Positions 1-13,300 of a stretch of 64,000 bases of DNA are shown piece after piece. The stretch comes from Sphagnum compactum (Eukaryota > Bryophyta > Sphagnopsida > Sphagnales), in assembly GCA_965153455.1 (NCBI GenBank), contig OZ234504.1:868001-932000 (forward strand), given 5' to 3'. A program made the position numbers and the translations under genes. Under the pieces are notes generated by a model. That model saw only the letters and a program-made list of their open reading frames with translations. It was not told the DNA's origin and did no database searches. How positions within the stretch are numbered: position 1 is the stretch's first letter; each line of letters begins with the position of its first letter.

Positions 1-984
1 GTATAATATTCAGTAAGATGTTATATACTCCACCCCCCTTTCACTAGCATGGTTAAATCCAATTGCACTGGATGCTTTTGATTTTGCACATGTTTTTTCT
101 TATAGAACAAGCAACTATGCCATGAGAGACTTTGTCTTAATTGTAACACAAAAAAGCATGATTTCGAAAAAAAAATCAAACTAGCACTTAAAGCAAGATC
201 TCCAAACACTCATACTCACACTTTACTAAATTGAACTCTCAAAATTGATTGAGCATATTATTTTTCATTTTTGATTTTTCGCACCACATAGCTACCAATA
301 AAATTAAAATTAAAATTGAAGACCTAGCTATTATCAATTTCTTCATCAAATTAATACCCATAGTTACTAATCAATGTGGTTACTTTTTTTGGTGTTAACT
401 ACTTGTTATGCGTAAGGATAATTAGTGATCAAATATTTACCTTGGAAATTGCCCAATATACCATTCAAGTAGTTTATTTTTTTGTGGTTTCATTAACCAA
501 AAGTGCATGCCCATGCTCAATATTTGTTAAATCAAAGCTCAAAAAAACTCTTGGATTATTGTTTTGTGAAATTATTAGGAATTACTAAATTGAACTCATG
601 AGGTGATCACAAATTACATGTATATTTAGCCAAAGGACATTTTCACCTCCATGTTTCCTCATTGGCATGGTCAATTGACAAAAATATGAAAATGCATTTT
701 CAAACTGTATGACCCTCCTAGCATGGACTATTATTGGTGAGCAGCCTATGGGTGGAAAAGAAATTATTGTTAAAATTGATTTTGGGATCTCACGATGAGT
801 TTTGTGAAATTGATATTTGAGGACTTTAGGAATAATAAGCAACAAGGTGGGGGACCACCAGGGCATCAGTTTAAGGAAAACTTTACTATCTCACTCCTCT
901 TTCAACACCATCCTCATTAACTTTAAAGCCAATAGGATAAACTGGCTCATCATCAAACATTATCTTATCACCGAAGACTTTGGC
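1..984. other. AT-rich intergenic sequence
   Basis: I see no gene here. The sequence is AT-rich, with short open frames of fewer than 100 codons that show no recognisable domain. Confidence 0.5.
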
Positions 985-1520
985 AAATCTTTCTCAATTC
1001 TTCTCCGTTTTGAGTGATTTAAAAATGTTATAGGAGTGCCTTCTTAAGCTTTACAAATTGTCTTTGAAATGCAGAGCCAAAGGAGCAGCCAAAAAAGAGC
1101 AGTAAAGGAAAAACAATTTTTGAATTGCAAAACGCATTTTTTTTTCATTTTTCTTCATTTTGAGCCCTCTTATTTCATCAGTACATAACTTTCTCAAATT
1201 TTTGTTCAAATTGAGTGATTTAAACTGTGCTCTGAAATTGTGAACTTAAGCTCTACAAATCATCTTGTAACTCTAAAGGCAACATATTGATATTTAAGGA
1301 TTTTTTTTAGGGGTTCGAAAATAGGCTATGAGCCGTTCAATGTAGAATTTTTTGTAAAACGAACCCCCACCTTTACTTTGGAGGGCTGTAACTTTCTCGC
1401 CTGTAATCCATTTTTACCGATTTTTAGTGCGATAAATACGCAAAGAGGAGGGCTCCATCTACTCTTTGGATACCATAAACAATGGGGCCCTCCTACCAAA
1501 ACGGCGAGAAACCCTTCCTG
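985..1520 (+). repeat. Dispersed repeat R1, copy 1
   Basis: This stretch matches 29748-30260 in the same orientation and order. Shared blocks include GAGTGATTTAAAA, TCTTTGAAATGCA, CTCTACAAATCATC and CGATTTTTAGTGC. Inside each copy a GAGTGATTTAAA...CTCTACAAATC module occurs twice in diverged form. No coding frame or terminal repeat was found, so the class is unknown. It could be a non-coding part of a larger retroelement. Confidence 0.6.
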
Positions 1521-3100
1521 AAGTGTACTATGATCGACCTCTCTACCCTAGAGGCAATATTAGAACACAACAGAAAGTAAGCAAATTAGCAACTTCAGAA
1601 TGCAACCTAGTTGGTTGAAGTAGAATATACTGCGAGGCCAATGCTTATTTCTAAAAGTGAAATTAGAGGATGATGTGTACCAGCTATGGAGTTTGAGGGG
1701 TAGTTTTCACAAGGCCATGCAAGCAGCCTGGCAGATAGCGCCCATTTTTGGCTTGGAATAATGTTGGGCCATTCACAGCCCTACCATTTCGTGAAAAAGT
1801 CTTCACAATGTGCTTCAAAGCTCTTCTTTGCCAAAGAAAGTGGGTTAAAGTGCTGGAATTCATCCTCTCAGGATCTTTCAGTGTTCAAGTTGCTTTATGT
1901 TCTTGTCAAAGTATGGGTCCCTTTCAGAGGCTTTTTCTCAAAATATGAAATGGCAGCACCAAAGCTCTGGGCTATTAGAGTTACTAAAAGTCACCCTGTC
2001 TTCACCCTCTTTTTCACCCCCTGTCCTCTCTTTCAGTGGTATCTGCAAAGTAAGGAAATTTTTATTAAATCTCAGTACTGGAACACAACAAGAAGGAAGA
2101 AGCGGAAAAATACCCAAAAGACCAGGACTTAAGTCTTGAGTCCTCCTCCTGGCACAATTGCCAAGAGCAAGGAAGAGCAGATCCACCCATGTCCTGTATC
2201 TAGATTAATGTATGTGCTGCTGTCTCTCACATCTAAAATACAATAAACTTGCACCAATAAACATGAAATCTTGGACAATGTCAAGTGAGGAGGATTCATC
2301 AAATGTCACCACATGGATTATTGTGACTAAGTAATCAAAATAAATCATACATTTTTGTACTGCCCCTTTGGGAGAGCACTTCATACACAAAAGTCCAAAC
2401 TAAATTTCACCTTTGAATCCTTGTCTAATAAAGGTTGAACTTCATCCACATTATTGATTAAAATCCATTGTATCTGGCTGGTGGACACGCTCTAAGAAAG
2501 GAGATGTGAGAACAGAAAGAAAGTGGGTATGAAAGGAATGGAAGTAAGGTTGAGAATAGAAAATATGACAGCTCTCAATTGTGTTAATTAAGGGGTCAGG
2601 AACACCCCCGCTAAGTCCCCATTGTCTCAATATTATGTACCATAACAGCTTGTAGTCGGGTTCAGGGTTTTGTCTGGAGCTTGATGGGGGCAACTGAGTT
2701 TTCCGTGCAAGAATCATGCATGGGTTATTAAACAATTGAAAATTTAATGGGAAGGGTGCAATTGAGCCAAACAAGTTGTTTGTGCAAGCATGTACCGAGT
2801 CCACTTTTGGCTCTTCATTTAACCAGAATCTGTGGAACTGGATTTTCTCCCCGACTCTTGTGGGGATATATTCCTCAATCCTTTCTAGCGTGTTTGTTGA
2901 AGAGGCATCCCTTATAATCTGGGAAATTTTTTTTAGGTTGTCTTTCATTCAAAAGGAAGAAGAGATTCAAGTTCTGTGCACATGGGTCCCTAGCCATTGA
3001 TGAAACATCAAAGTTAAAATAGCCTTCTTTTTACATGTATAGACTATTAGGGTTACCACTTGCTCTAGTTCCAGACCTGAGTCTGCAATTTGAGGATTCA
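1521..3100. other. Intergenic; contains an unrecognised 165-codon open frame
   Basis: A minus-strand frame at 2451-2948 is open for 165 codons (starting MKDNLKKISQIIRD) but resembles no family I know. It has no clear splice partners. Overlapping plus-strand frames at 1748-2139 are equally unrecognised. This may be a decayed gene or chance; I assign no function. Confidence 0.25.
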
Positions 3101-4639
3101 TTAACACTTGCTTTTCTACAACTCAGAGATCTAGCCTACCCCAGTATGTTAATGAATAACTTTTTTTTTGGGGAGGAATCTTTCCTAAATTAAGTACAAT
3201 AATAGGTACATTTCAAGAGTGAATAAAGGTGCAAAATTCACTAGGACTTTGCTATGATATTTGTATTGCTTTCTTTATATTTTAATTATGATTGCACTTC
3301 ATGTTACATTCTATTACCTATTCAAAAAGCTTGGTTGTATGTTTTGTCATGTTGAGATCTCTTAACCCATGGGATCTCCCAAACCATGGGGCTCTTGGTA
3401 CCATTGAAAAGCCGTTGATTGAGTGGTGGTGGTGCATTGAGATGATTTTGTAATGTTTAAACTTTGTATCCAAGAATTATTGAATTTTGAATACTTTTTT
3501 GGTGGGTTGGAAACTCAATAAACTCAAAAATCCCTTCTAATAGAAACTGAATTCCACACAATGGAAGGTAATTTTAGTTATTAATATTTTATTGATGAAT
3601 TTACTTTGTAAAGTTATGTTACAATATGTGCTCAAAGACAAAGCATGTCACACTAACTTATATCTAGAATACAACCACTAACTTATATTATTACCAAAAA
3701 AAAAATTACAATGAAACCAAAAATTGCACAAGAAGGTAATAGAAAAAAACACTGAATTTTTTAAAAATATGTTCTTGAAATAAATGAAAGATAGAATCAT
3801 TTGCCTCGTTTTGCTTACTCCAAGAGCTTTAAGTTATAGCCTCTTAACCCCTGAAATCCTAAACCCCTCTGACAACCATTTTATCTCTACTCGAAAGCTT
3901 ACGTAATAAATAGGTCCAATCTAGTCATCCATGAATGGGATTACAAATTCGTTAATTGGATTCAAAGATTACAAATTAGTCTCTTTGATAAAAATTTCAA
4001 TCAAAACAAAACAAAGGATGATGAGAAAAATTGGGCTCATACATCAAATTTGGTTGGGTGTTGCCCCTAGTGAGACGTGAAGTTTCAATGGTCAAAAAAA
4101 GTATTTTCACACAACATTAATGCATGCATCCTAATATGTCACTCACAATGGTGAGGCTATGTATTTTTTGAAAAACCATTCAAGCCAAAGTGTGGTTCTT
4201 AAAGTAAGAATGAAGCTCTTGCAATTTTTGGATTGTGAATGTGAGGATTTTTAAAAATGGGTAGCAACTTCAAAGGCATCTCAGTGATAGAATGCAGCTC
4301 CTAAATGAGTTTCTGGAGTCAACTCTCTACTATTATTCACCTATGATACCCACCAACTTCATTGGTGTAATCCCAAGTGTGGATAGTCGAGTTTACTTTA
4401 GAGGCTCAATGCATGCATGCACTTCTTTATCAAAACCTCACCTAAATCCATACGAAAATTTTGAGTTAGATTAGAACATCTTAAAGCTCCCATAAAATAC
4501 CATACAACCCCCTTTAAAAACCTGATTTTCATTAAACATTTACTTAACATCAAGTGTGAATGCACCAGACAATGACAACACATTGTTTAACCCAGTCAAA
4601 AAAGAGCTTTAGAAATTAAGAATTTAATTAAAATAAAGA
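3101..4639. other. AT-rich intergenic sequence
   Basis: I see no gene or clearly bounded element. Only short open frames of about 60 codons are present. Confidence 0.4.
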
Positions 4640-4820
4640 ACTGGAACTTGCATAAAACAAGTTTTGGGGCTGGTTTTGGTTCTAGCTATATAGTTTCGGT
4701 TTTTGGTTGGTTCTTGGTTTTTATTTCAATTTTGAAATTTTCTCAAAATTTAGAATGAATGGTTTGAATTGAGAATCAAAAGAAAAACTGACCGAAAATT
4801 GAAAGTGGCCAACATTAGTA
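4640..4820. repeat. GGTT-rich possible hAT-type terminus
   Basis: This is a run of GGTT/TGGTTC motifs followed by AACTGACCGAAAATTG and GTGGCCAACATTAG. Its right edge, read on the opposite strand, starts CTAATGTTGGCC and resembles the TIR of the hAT-like MITE at 62423 (CAGTGTTGGCCGG). No matching left end or target duplication was found, so the boundaries are approximate. Confidence 0.3.
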
Positions 4821-5639
4821 TTGAGCAATTAGGAGGTCTTTTTTTTTCCAATGTTAGGCAATTTTCTATTTCTTGGAGAACCTTGGGGGTTGGTTCTCTC
4901 TAATTAATTTTTTTGGAAAAAAATGTGGGTGAGGTTTTAGATTTGTTAATAAAAAATCGAGAACCTTTACTTTAGGTTAATGTTCTTTTTCCAAACATTG
5001 GGGGTCCATAACACATACTTCTTCTTTTTTAAATGAAATAAAAAGACATCAATCATCAAACAATGAACAAGATTTGCTTGTTTGTTGCAAACAAAAACCT
5101 GGAGGCATAATTAATGTTTGATCAAAGGAGAAAAGGGAGAGGACTTAGTTAGTCATGTGTTTTAAAAAATGTAGTTCATATCATCAAATCACCAAACAAA
5201 CCACTGAAAGAAGAACCCTCTAAATTGCGAAAATTTTGGAGATCCATGATTACACAATGCGGATGGAAACTGTAGCACTATTGAAAGTTCTGATCTCCTA
5301 GTACAACAGGGGTTTGGCATGAGGCGCTCCAAAAAACACATAGTAGGAAAGAGAAGGGGCACGAAGGAAAAAAAACAATTGAAGTTTCATCAAGTCCTTA
5401 AATGACATCACTAATTTACCCGCCAATTGGCATGTTTTATATATAACCAGTTATACAATATAATTTTATGTAATTGATAATGTGCATTGATTAAATTTGT
5501 GTGGATTTTGTTTCCAAGTCTTTTTTTAAAGATGTTTCATTGTAATGTTATTGTGCATTTCAAATATGAATTTAATTTTCATAGGGTATCTAAGTTTAGG
5601 TAGATACACCATTGAATATCATGACAATGGAAATGTTAT
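4821..5639. other. AT-rich intergenic sequence
   Basis: I see no gene. The stretch lies between a possible hAT end and a hAT transposase relic, so it may belong to the same dead element. Confidence 0.4.
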
Positions 5640-6485
5640 TCATCATTGTGCCATGCGCAACTCAATGTGAAGGTGGGAGAGTATTTTATGAATTTTAATA
5701 GGTAGCATGCTAAAAACAAACGATAGTTTGTTGCAATGCATGTAAGAGGTTCTGTACTTGACCAAGTTAATTTTGGTTTGCACACTGAAAAGAAACAAAA
5801 GTTTTTGCAATTTGTAACAATTTTCCACCTTTTACAACAAGGATGCCCACCTATAGATTATGAGAGTATGCGACAATTGCTTATTTTTGTCAAAATGCCA
5901 AACAACCCCCAACACCATTGGAGCAATTCAAGTGTTTGGATCATGGGTAAGTGTATGCACATATTGTGTTCACAAACACAAATGGTTGTTCAGAAGGCAA
6001 GGTTCATTTCTATTTTTGTTGATGAAGTTACCTCTATGGATTGCTAATCTTGGCTATGTGTTCACATGTACCTTGTTGATGGTTGGAAGTGCAACCTTGT
6101 TCTCCAGACCTTGGAGTCGGTGGTCAATGGTACAATAGATTACCTCACAAAGGTTATAGTGGATAATGTACTTCAATACGAGGGATTATCAGAATCTAAC
6201 CTTGTTTCAAAACTCATAAGTTTTGATGAAAATGGAATTTTAGTCTTCTAAGGTGCAAAAATGATGTTATAACACAAGTGAGGGAGAAATTGCCCCCTAC
6301 ATGCTAGGGGTACATTGTGGTGCACACTAAACAACTCATTTGAATCTCATAGTGCGGATGTATGCACAAAGCTTTTATATTATGAAAACTTTCCCATTTA
6401 TTGTAGCTATCAGATCTTGGAACCAACAAAAGAATTGAAAGGTTGTAGATGCATAGTAAACACGAAAATTGCACAACAAACCCCT
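5640..6485 (+). pseudogene. Decayed hAT-superfamily transposase fragment
   Basis: Three short frames carry pieces of one protein in order. The first (5736-6045) includes FVDEVTSMDC, the second (6066-6251) includes YLVDGWKCNLVLQ and DENGILVF, and the third (about 6290-6480) includes NNSFESHSADVCTKLLYY. This order (DEVTS..., a middle block, GVHC-like, H..N) is what I recall from the RNase H-like core of KIAA1586/ZMYM-type hAT-like proteins common in plant genomes. Frameshifts and stops separate the blocks, and the C-terminal dimerisation region is missing. Family assignment is from remembered similarity. It is not a functional gene. Confidence 0.6.
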
Positions 6486-7050
6486 ACAACAAAACTCTAA
6501 ACTCTAAACCATGTTTTTACATATGCATTTGTTCTTGCCACATCTTTGCATTTTTTGGTTTTTGTACCTTAGTGTACTTATTGCTATTTGCAGTTTTGAT
6601 ATGTTTTTGAGTTTCTTTGGTGTCTCTTTGCATTGGAATTTTGACCTTGCTGATAGTTGGAGTGTTTTTATGTGTGAAACTAATCTATTATCTTTTTTTT
6701 TTTGGTAGACAATCTCTTGCGGCCATGGATAGGGTCCATTTGGATTGGGGTTCAACTTTGCTAAGAGATGTTACTTGTAATTAATTTAACGTGACATGAC
6801 TTGCAATTATTTGAGTTATCAAAGATTTTGGTGGCCCCATTGTTCCTGCATTTTGCATTTAGTTCCCAATAATTTTGCATTTGATTCACTGTAATAGCCT
6901 GCAGAATTTGAGAGGCACAATGACCTTAGAGCCTACATTCATTTACCAAATAAAACATAGCCTAGTCAAGTTTTTACCAGAAACTTTGACACCTAGTTTC
7001 AACAATCTAGGTTCAAATTTGAAAGGCTGCCACTTGTTAGCCATGGGTTG
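6486..7050. other. AT-rich intergenic sequence
   Basis: I see no gene. A degenerate telomere-like string (AACTCTAAACTCTAAACC) lies near 6492-6510. Confidence 0.4.
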
Positions 7051-7200
7051 GCAAAACTAGCCACCTAGGCCTCCTCTGAAAATCCTTAAAAGAAACGCTG
7101 CTGTACAGTGATTTTCAGAATGCACAATAAATAATTAATGACTGCTTTTGATTGGCTGGCCATAATGATTGGCCCAAGTGATGACGTTTAAATATTATAG
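7051..7200 (-). repeat. Remnant related to the MITE at 41279-41580
   Basis: Read on the minus strand this contains CACTTGGGCCAATCATTATG, followed by an AACCAATC/AGCCAATC-type motif and CACTGTACAGCAG. The first block matches the internal sequence at about 41348 and 30612. No terminal inverted repeats are visible, so it looks like a truncated relative. Confidence 0.4.
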
Positions 7201-7768
7201 TACCTTTTCAGGTTTGGCAGTAGTTAAATTATTTTTGGAAATTTTGATTTTTAAAAACTATTTGCTTGAAATGTTGAAATTTAAACAAATTACAAGAGAA
7301 AGAAAAATACAAAAATCAATGAAAACCCATGAGCTTCTTGCTTCAGGCAAATCTGCCATTGGGGAGGAGATATCTAAAGACTCAACAACATTTCTCTATC
7401 AGATAATTTGGTCAGACATTATGTCTCCCCATTTTTGTACAAATGAAGCAATAATAAATACTGTTAAAAAATCTCATTATGTTAGAGGTTCAGAGTCAAG
7501 AGAACCTGCCAAAGAAGCTGCATATATTTATTGCCACAATTTCACGAATAATTATTTTTATTGCTGAAATGGATTTTGAAAAATAAAATAGTTATTCGTC
7601 ATCTGAGTGCCAAACTTGGAAAGGTACTATGGCAGTCTTTCACCTTGTAATATCCAATATTTCATATTTATGGGCAGGCTAGGGAAACAACTGGAACACT
7701 CTATCTTGGATCTGATAGGTAAACATCGGTAGAGGCCCAACTAGGGGAGTAGTGGCGGACCTGCTCTA
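7201..7768. other. Intergenic sequence
   Basis: A 132-codon frame at 7169-7567 (+) shows no domain I recognise and has AT-driven composition. I do not call a gene. Confidence 0.35.
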
Positions 7769-8110
7769 AGCATCTCGACCAACGCTCAGTTTGTGACCCT
7801 GCATGGGAAATCTTGGATGGGGTTCATCAGTTAAATCCAGTGAATCCACTGGAAACTCTGAAAAATCTCACAGTTCTCAGAGCTCTGGAACTGTGTAGTA
7901 AACACAGTCAAATCGTATTTATCGACTTCTCCCTGTTTCTGATTGGCTAGATAGTTTGATTGTTCTAAGTGGGATGCTATTAGTTGTCTATCACCTACCT
8001 CCAGTCCCAATTTCAGTTTTATGGGCAAGGTTGGCAAAAAGTTATAACCTAAACTTGGATGTGAGAAATATTTTTGCCGGGTCACATACTGAGCGTTCGT
8101 GGAGATGCTC
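7769..8110. mobile_element. Degenerate MITE (PIF/Harbinger-like termini)
   Basis: The left end reads AAGCATCTCGACCAACGCTC and the right end, on the other strand, GAGCATCTCCACGAACGCTC. Similarity continues through CAG(T)TGTGACCC for about 32 bp. These ends match the GAGCATCTCCACC ends of the element at 41279. The three flanking bases do not match (CTA versus ACT), so the target duplication has decayed. The interior is non-coding. Confidence 0.6.
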
Positions 8111-8639
8111 ACTGCTCACCATGCTCTTAATAAAGTTCTCCATCTTTCTCTCTCTCTTTTGTTCAGTTTTGCTTGTCTGATTCAATCCTTTAAGTTTTGG
8201 TATTCCTCTTGGTATATCCCTTTCATTCTCCAGGAAATGTGGAAAGAATGTCTTCATTGCAATATTTCTTTACTCCTTGAGTATATTGAGATCTCTCATT
8301 TAGAGCTAGCCAGCATCCTCATGGGCTCGACTATCCCATGATTGTGAGCATTGTCACATAATCTCATTGTCTGTCAGTTCAGGTGTACGCTCTCACCCTC
8401 CTCCTGGTGAGAGCTTATGAAACCAGAGCTGATATTCTCCTACCCATTCACTACCAAAATGTTGCTTTTGGAGGTCAATGAACATGCAGGTGACTGAATG
8501 GAGTAAAAACTTCAAGAATTGGAGCATGACTGGTGTACACAATCGATGACTAATACAGGAATATGTAACACAACCTAAAATGAATGGCAAATAATTTGTG
8601 TGTGCATTGATAATAGTACAATGAAAAGCTTGAAAAAAT
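8111..8639. other. Intergenic sequence
   Basis: I see no gene. Overlapping frames of 70-126 codons on both strands are not recognisable. Confidence 0.35.
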
Positions 8640-9060
8640 GCGTTCCTTCCTTTTTGCAATGGATTCTGTCCATTTGTTCCCAAAAAGGACAGAAAAAGAA
8701 AGAAAGAAGGAAAGCATGGGGGGGGGGGAGAATTTTCTTCATTTTGCATTTGTTCCCAACATGTTCCTTTCAAGTTCCCAATGGGTTCTCATCAGGTTCT
8801 TACTATGTTCTTTAGGTTCCCAATGTGTTCCCCAGGGGTGTTCCCAAAAGGACCTTGCTTTAATCCCATATGTTTTGCCCAAAGTCCTCCCCTTTTCAAC
8901 TATATACCTGGGCTGAAGGGGGCAACACTCCATCTTTCCATAGAATCTTTTATTTTAGGGAGCCTCCATAGTTTCAACTTTTTTTTGGGATGGGCCAATC
9001 AAATTGGCTCATGGCAAAAAAAAAAGTAAAAAAAGTTGGACTTGTGAGTCACCACCAACT
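8640..9060 (-). repeat. Dispersed repeat R3, copy a
   Basis: Read on the minus strand this aligns to 41985-42370: GAGCCAATTTGA, AACTATG-AGGCTCCC, CATATGGGAT and a run of spaced GGGAAC/GGAAC words. The GGAAC word recurs roughly every 15-25 bases. A run of G (8716-8726) sits at one edge. No coding capacity or clear ends were found. Confidence 0.55.
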
Positions 9061-9775
9061 AATTAATATGAAACAGAATAAGTACTCGAGTTTATTAGGA
9101 GAGGTGTTCTTAGGAAGGGCTATCAGTCCAGGCCAAAAATAGTGGCAGCCAATTTTAAGAATAGAATTTCCATACAATCAATGAGAAGTTGTGTCATGGA
9201 GTGAAGGGGCTTTCCCGCTTCTCTTTTGTCAAGTTGTGTTTGGTGTGGAGAGCATGGCGACTGCACGAGCGTGGGTGCTGGTTCACCCTGGCTACTTCTT
9301 CTCCTCAAAACCCTGCCCCAAGTGTGTGCCCCTAATGTGTTGTACCTACATAGGCTCTCCGTTTCGTGAGCTTACACGCTTACTACGAATCACTCCTTGA
9401 CCCACAAAGGAGCCTCTTCAGGTTGCGCCCAACAAAGCTGTGATCGTAACAGTTTATTGGAGAGTTTGGCCTGCTTTCCTTTGTCCACAAAGCCTGCCGC
9501 CAGTGTGCTCCTCTATCGGCTCTCCAGCTCAAAGTGTTTTAGCACTTGGACTTACACTTTGGCCGACTTTTGGAGCTACATCGGGTAGCGCGCAACAGAT
9601 TTGAGGCGTTTCATTGCGACTGTAATAGTCCATCAAAGAGCGGTTTACTAATTCGTGCCTGGGTCTGCAAGTTTTGCTTGCTCACGATGGAGATATTAGT
9701 GAGTTGTGAACTAAGCCCTGATCCTCCTGTGAAGCAGTTAGATTGCAAGTTAGTTTCATCTGGCTGCACGGTCTG
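9061..9775 (+). other. Upstream/leader region of the hydrolase-like gene
   Basis: Base composition turns richer in GC here and continues into the first exon of the gene at 9776, so part of this is probably promoter and 5'UTR. It holds an imperfect repeat (9299-9395 and 9478-9560, both with CC-AGTGTG...GGCTCTCC...CTTACAC). A GGGTGCTGGTTCACCC string near 9270 matches the right end of the hAT element at 59251. No TATA box could be chosen with confidence. Confidence 0.35.
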
Positions 9776-10259
9776 ATGTGCTCTTGTCAAGCTGTAAGGT
9801 TTGAAATCGTGGTCGTGTTGAATTGCTCTCAGAGCCCGCTCGACTGGTATCAGCCCACGCGGGTTGAAGTGTATGAGCTATGGTCGCCACCAATGGACAA
9901 GAAGATCCAGGAAACGGGATTGGACATTTTGTTTGTCCATGGGAGCCGTTGGAACGACACGGCAAGCGCATGCGGACCGAGAGGAACATGGATGCAACGC
10001 GACAACCCTGATGTCTGCTGGCCTGAGGTCTGGCTTCCTGCTGACTTGGGCTTTAACGTGCGAATACTGTCCGTCTCATATAGCGATGTGGCCTTGCGGG
10101 AAAAGGACATTCCTAAGCAGGAAATTGCTGATGTTATTGCGCATGAGCTTGGTCGAAAACTTTTCCCCAGGTATAACCAAATCTCCTGTCACTTCACCAT
10201 TCGCAACCTAAGTGATTGCAGCCCGGATCCTTTGGCAGTTCTCCTCTGTGTGTGTGTGT

Positions 10260-10300
<41 letters not shown>

Positions 10301-13300
10301 AGCAGAAGCTGTTCTTTTGTGTTGTGCAAGCAGGTGGGAGCCAGACGGGTGGAAGCTAGGCAGGTATCGTCCGGTTGTGCTGGTAGGGCATGGGTTTGGA
10401 GGCAATGTGATAGAGAGCTTGGTTATGGAGGCCAAGGGAATGGTCAAAAACACCAGGCTACCAAGGAGCTCTACTCCAGATTGGGGGCTAATGTCAAGCA
10501 CAGTGGCGTTTGTGCAGAATGTGGTACAAATTGTTGTGTATGCAAGACAAAGGGTTCATGACAATTGGGAACTAAACGAAGATGGGAGCATTGATGATAG
10601 TTGTTCTCTTTTCCTGTGCAATCCCAAGTCCCAGTTTGCTGAGGTAAGTTTCTCCAATTGCATCCCAATGATGTCTTTTGACATAAATAATTTGAGAAGA
10701 CTGAGAGAGTCAATCAGGAAGTAGGTCAAACTGAATTCATTACACTAAAAGGCTAGAAGGTTGGAAGAGTCCATTTACTTCTAAAACTGATTTTCTTCTA
10801 AAACATTAAGCACTTGGAGAAAGTTACTGGTGTATTTGGATGACACTTATATCCCTCAATATCCCTCCTAGAAAAGATGAAGGTTCTTATGTGTACTATT
10901 TAGGAGTGGGTGGGATGTTATGTCCCTCCCTCTCCTATATAGTAGGCATAAGATCCCTCCCATTCTGACCACCTTGTGATTTAAGTGTAGGGTAAAGCCC
11001 CAGGAGGCGAGCTGTGCTGAAATAAGAGACTTGCGTGAGGCGGGTCCTGTGTTTCTGCTCAGCCCTCCTTCAAGGGCTTTACATGGCATAAAGCCCGTGC
11101 CCATGTGCACCAGTGGATGAAGAATTGCAAGATCCTGATGAAGAAGCATGAAATCCTGATGAAATTTGGAATTTCCCTTGCACGCAGTCGGAGGCAATTA
11201 CTGCTTGTACTGCCGCCCCTAATTGGTGTGCTTTTCATGGCCGGGGCTTTTGGAATGTTTAGGCTTTGATGAGGTTTGCCTCATGTTCTAAAATCGACAA
11301 GGTCCATGAAGGGGGGACATTCCCAAGATGCAGGGCCAGACTTGGCTATCACATTGTCCTAGGCCCCTTGATTTTGAAATACCCACCCTGGGGCTTTACC
11401 CCACACTACAGTGTAAACCCCAATAGGGTCATATTGTAAGGGTGTTTGTGGTGTGCAGTATGCATCATGGGAGGGCATCACCTAATACTGCACTCATAGT
11501 GAAGATGGTTGGGTTAATCCTAGTTTCAAGGGGTTTGGATATCTTAGTCTTAGTCCTTAGTCTGCCAACCAAAAGTAAGGGTGTTCCCTGGAAAAGGGAA
11601 ATAGCACTAGCTGTCTGTCTTCAAAAGGTGGTGAATGAAAAACTGGGTTCTCAGTTAAACAAGCCAAAATGTGCTGACTTTGTTCAATGGTGCAAACAGG
11701 GCATAGAACCATTTTCAAGCTGGGAGGAAAAGGCAGTATGGAGCTTGGACAGTCCAGGGGAGCATGGTGATGTGTGGAAGCCTCCAAATGAAAGGCATGA
11801 AAGCTACTCTTTGCTATTGAAGTCTCTACTCCAAGCTCAGCATGAGGTGAGTACTTTTGTCCAAGCTTGCAAGGATGTGGTGTAGGAACTAAAATTCTTA
11901 AAGGCCCTGATGCTGACAAGTGCCCTTCTTGTAAACTCATTGGTAAATAACATGTGGTTTGTTTAATTCACAACTATAGAAATTTTTTTGGTGATGGGTC
12001 TACCATGACTAGTAGCTCATGCTTCGATGTTCACAGTTCATACCCATGAGGCCAGTAGGATGAAGTTTATTGCTGAACTCATGCCCATCTGATATTAAAC
12101 CCTAATCAAGGATATTCCCGAGTCCTTGGGGAAGCATGACAATCATAATGCCCATAGTGACCACTAGCTTTTCATTCAGGTGCTGATGAGGACCAGTGGG
12201 TGAGGGTTGGGTATATGGAAGCTTGACCGGTACTCAGAAATCAAAGAACCTGTTTTGACTTGGAACTGCAGTTCTAAAAAACTTCAAAGAACCAGTTCAA
12301 GAAGCTACCGTGAAACTACTGGTTCTTTGAAAATTTTCAAAAACCTGGAACCAGCAGTTACTCTGAAATTTAAAAAAAAAACCTGGAACTGGGGTTCATT
12401 ATTTTGAAAATTTCAAGAACCCAGAACTGGAAGTTATATCAAGGAAAAAATAAATCACAGAACTGCCCAACACTGGCAAGTACATCGAGTTCCATTGCTA
12501 TGACTCATGGCCACCTCTTAAGCACTACATGCTGATATTTTCTAGGATACAATATAGGTAGAAAGGACACATTTGGTCCCCTTAGTCTTGAGTTGTTAAG
12601 TAGTTTTTGGGCTAAAATCACAAAAACGATCGTATAGGTCTAATCTATCATAGCAAACTTAGTTAAAATAATGGGGAAGTCATGTATGTGCAACCAATTT
12701 TTGTCCTTGTATCTGCCTATGTTTGAATTGTGTGTGTTCAGGTTGGATATGTAGTAAGCACAGGATGACATAGTAGTTCTTCATCAATGTGACATATTTG
12801 TGCCTATAAATATCATTGCAAAATTTTATGCCAAATGCTTGTTTGCTGTCAGTATCAAAGAGTTAAAAACACAATCTTTGTGGGAGGAACAACAGCAGGA
12901 TTCAAAACTGACAATTTGTTGATTGTTTGCCTTGTTTGTGTTAGGAACACTGGAAGAGCCCAATTTCTGAAGATTTGGATATCTTATTGAACAGGTTCTC
13001 TTATTTTTTGCACACCATAACTGAAAACTTTCTCATTGAACATGATCACTTGCCATCGCTGGAGTCAGTGCTTCAAGACTCTAGTGGAAAAATAATTGTT
13101 ACTTCCAAGGTTCAAGTGCCTGAACAAAGAATACAATTTCTGTTTGGGAATGCCAAAAGCATGGCCAAAGTTGTGGGGGTGGGACTTGATTTTGCAACAG
13201 TGTATTTGTCCAGAGAAAATTTGATCACAATCGAGAAAATCAACCAACTTGAGTGGGGAAAACTATGGAGAGAAGCCCTCCAAGATGGAAGTTCATTTTA

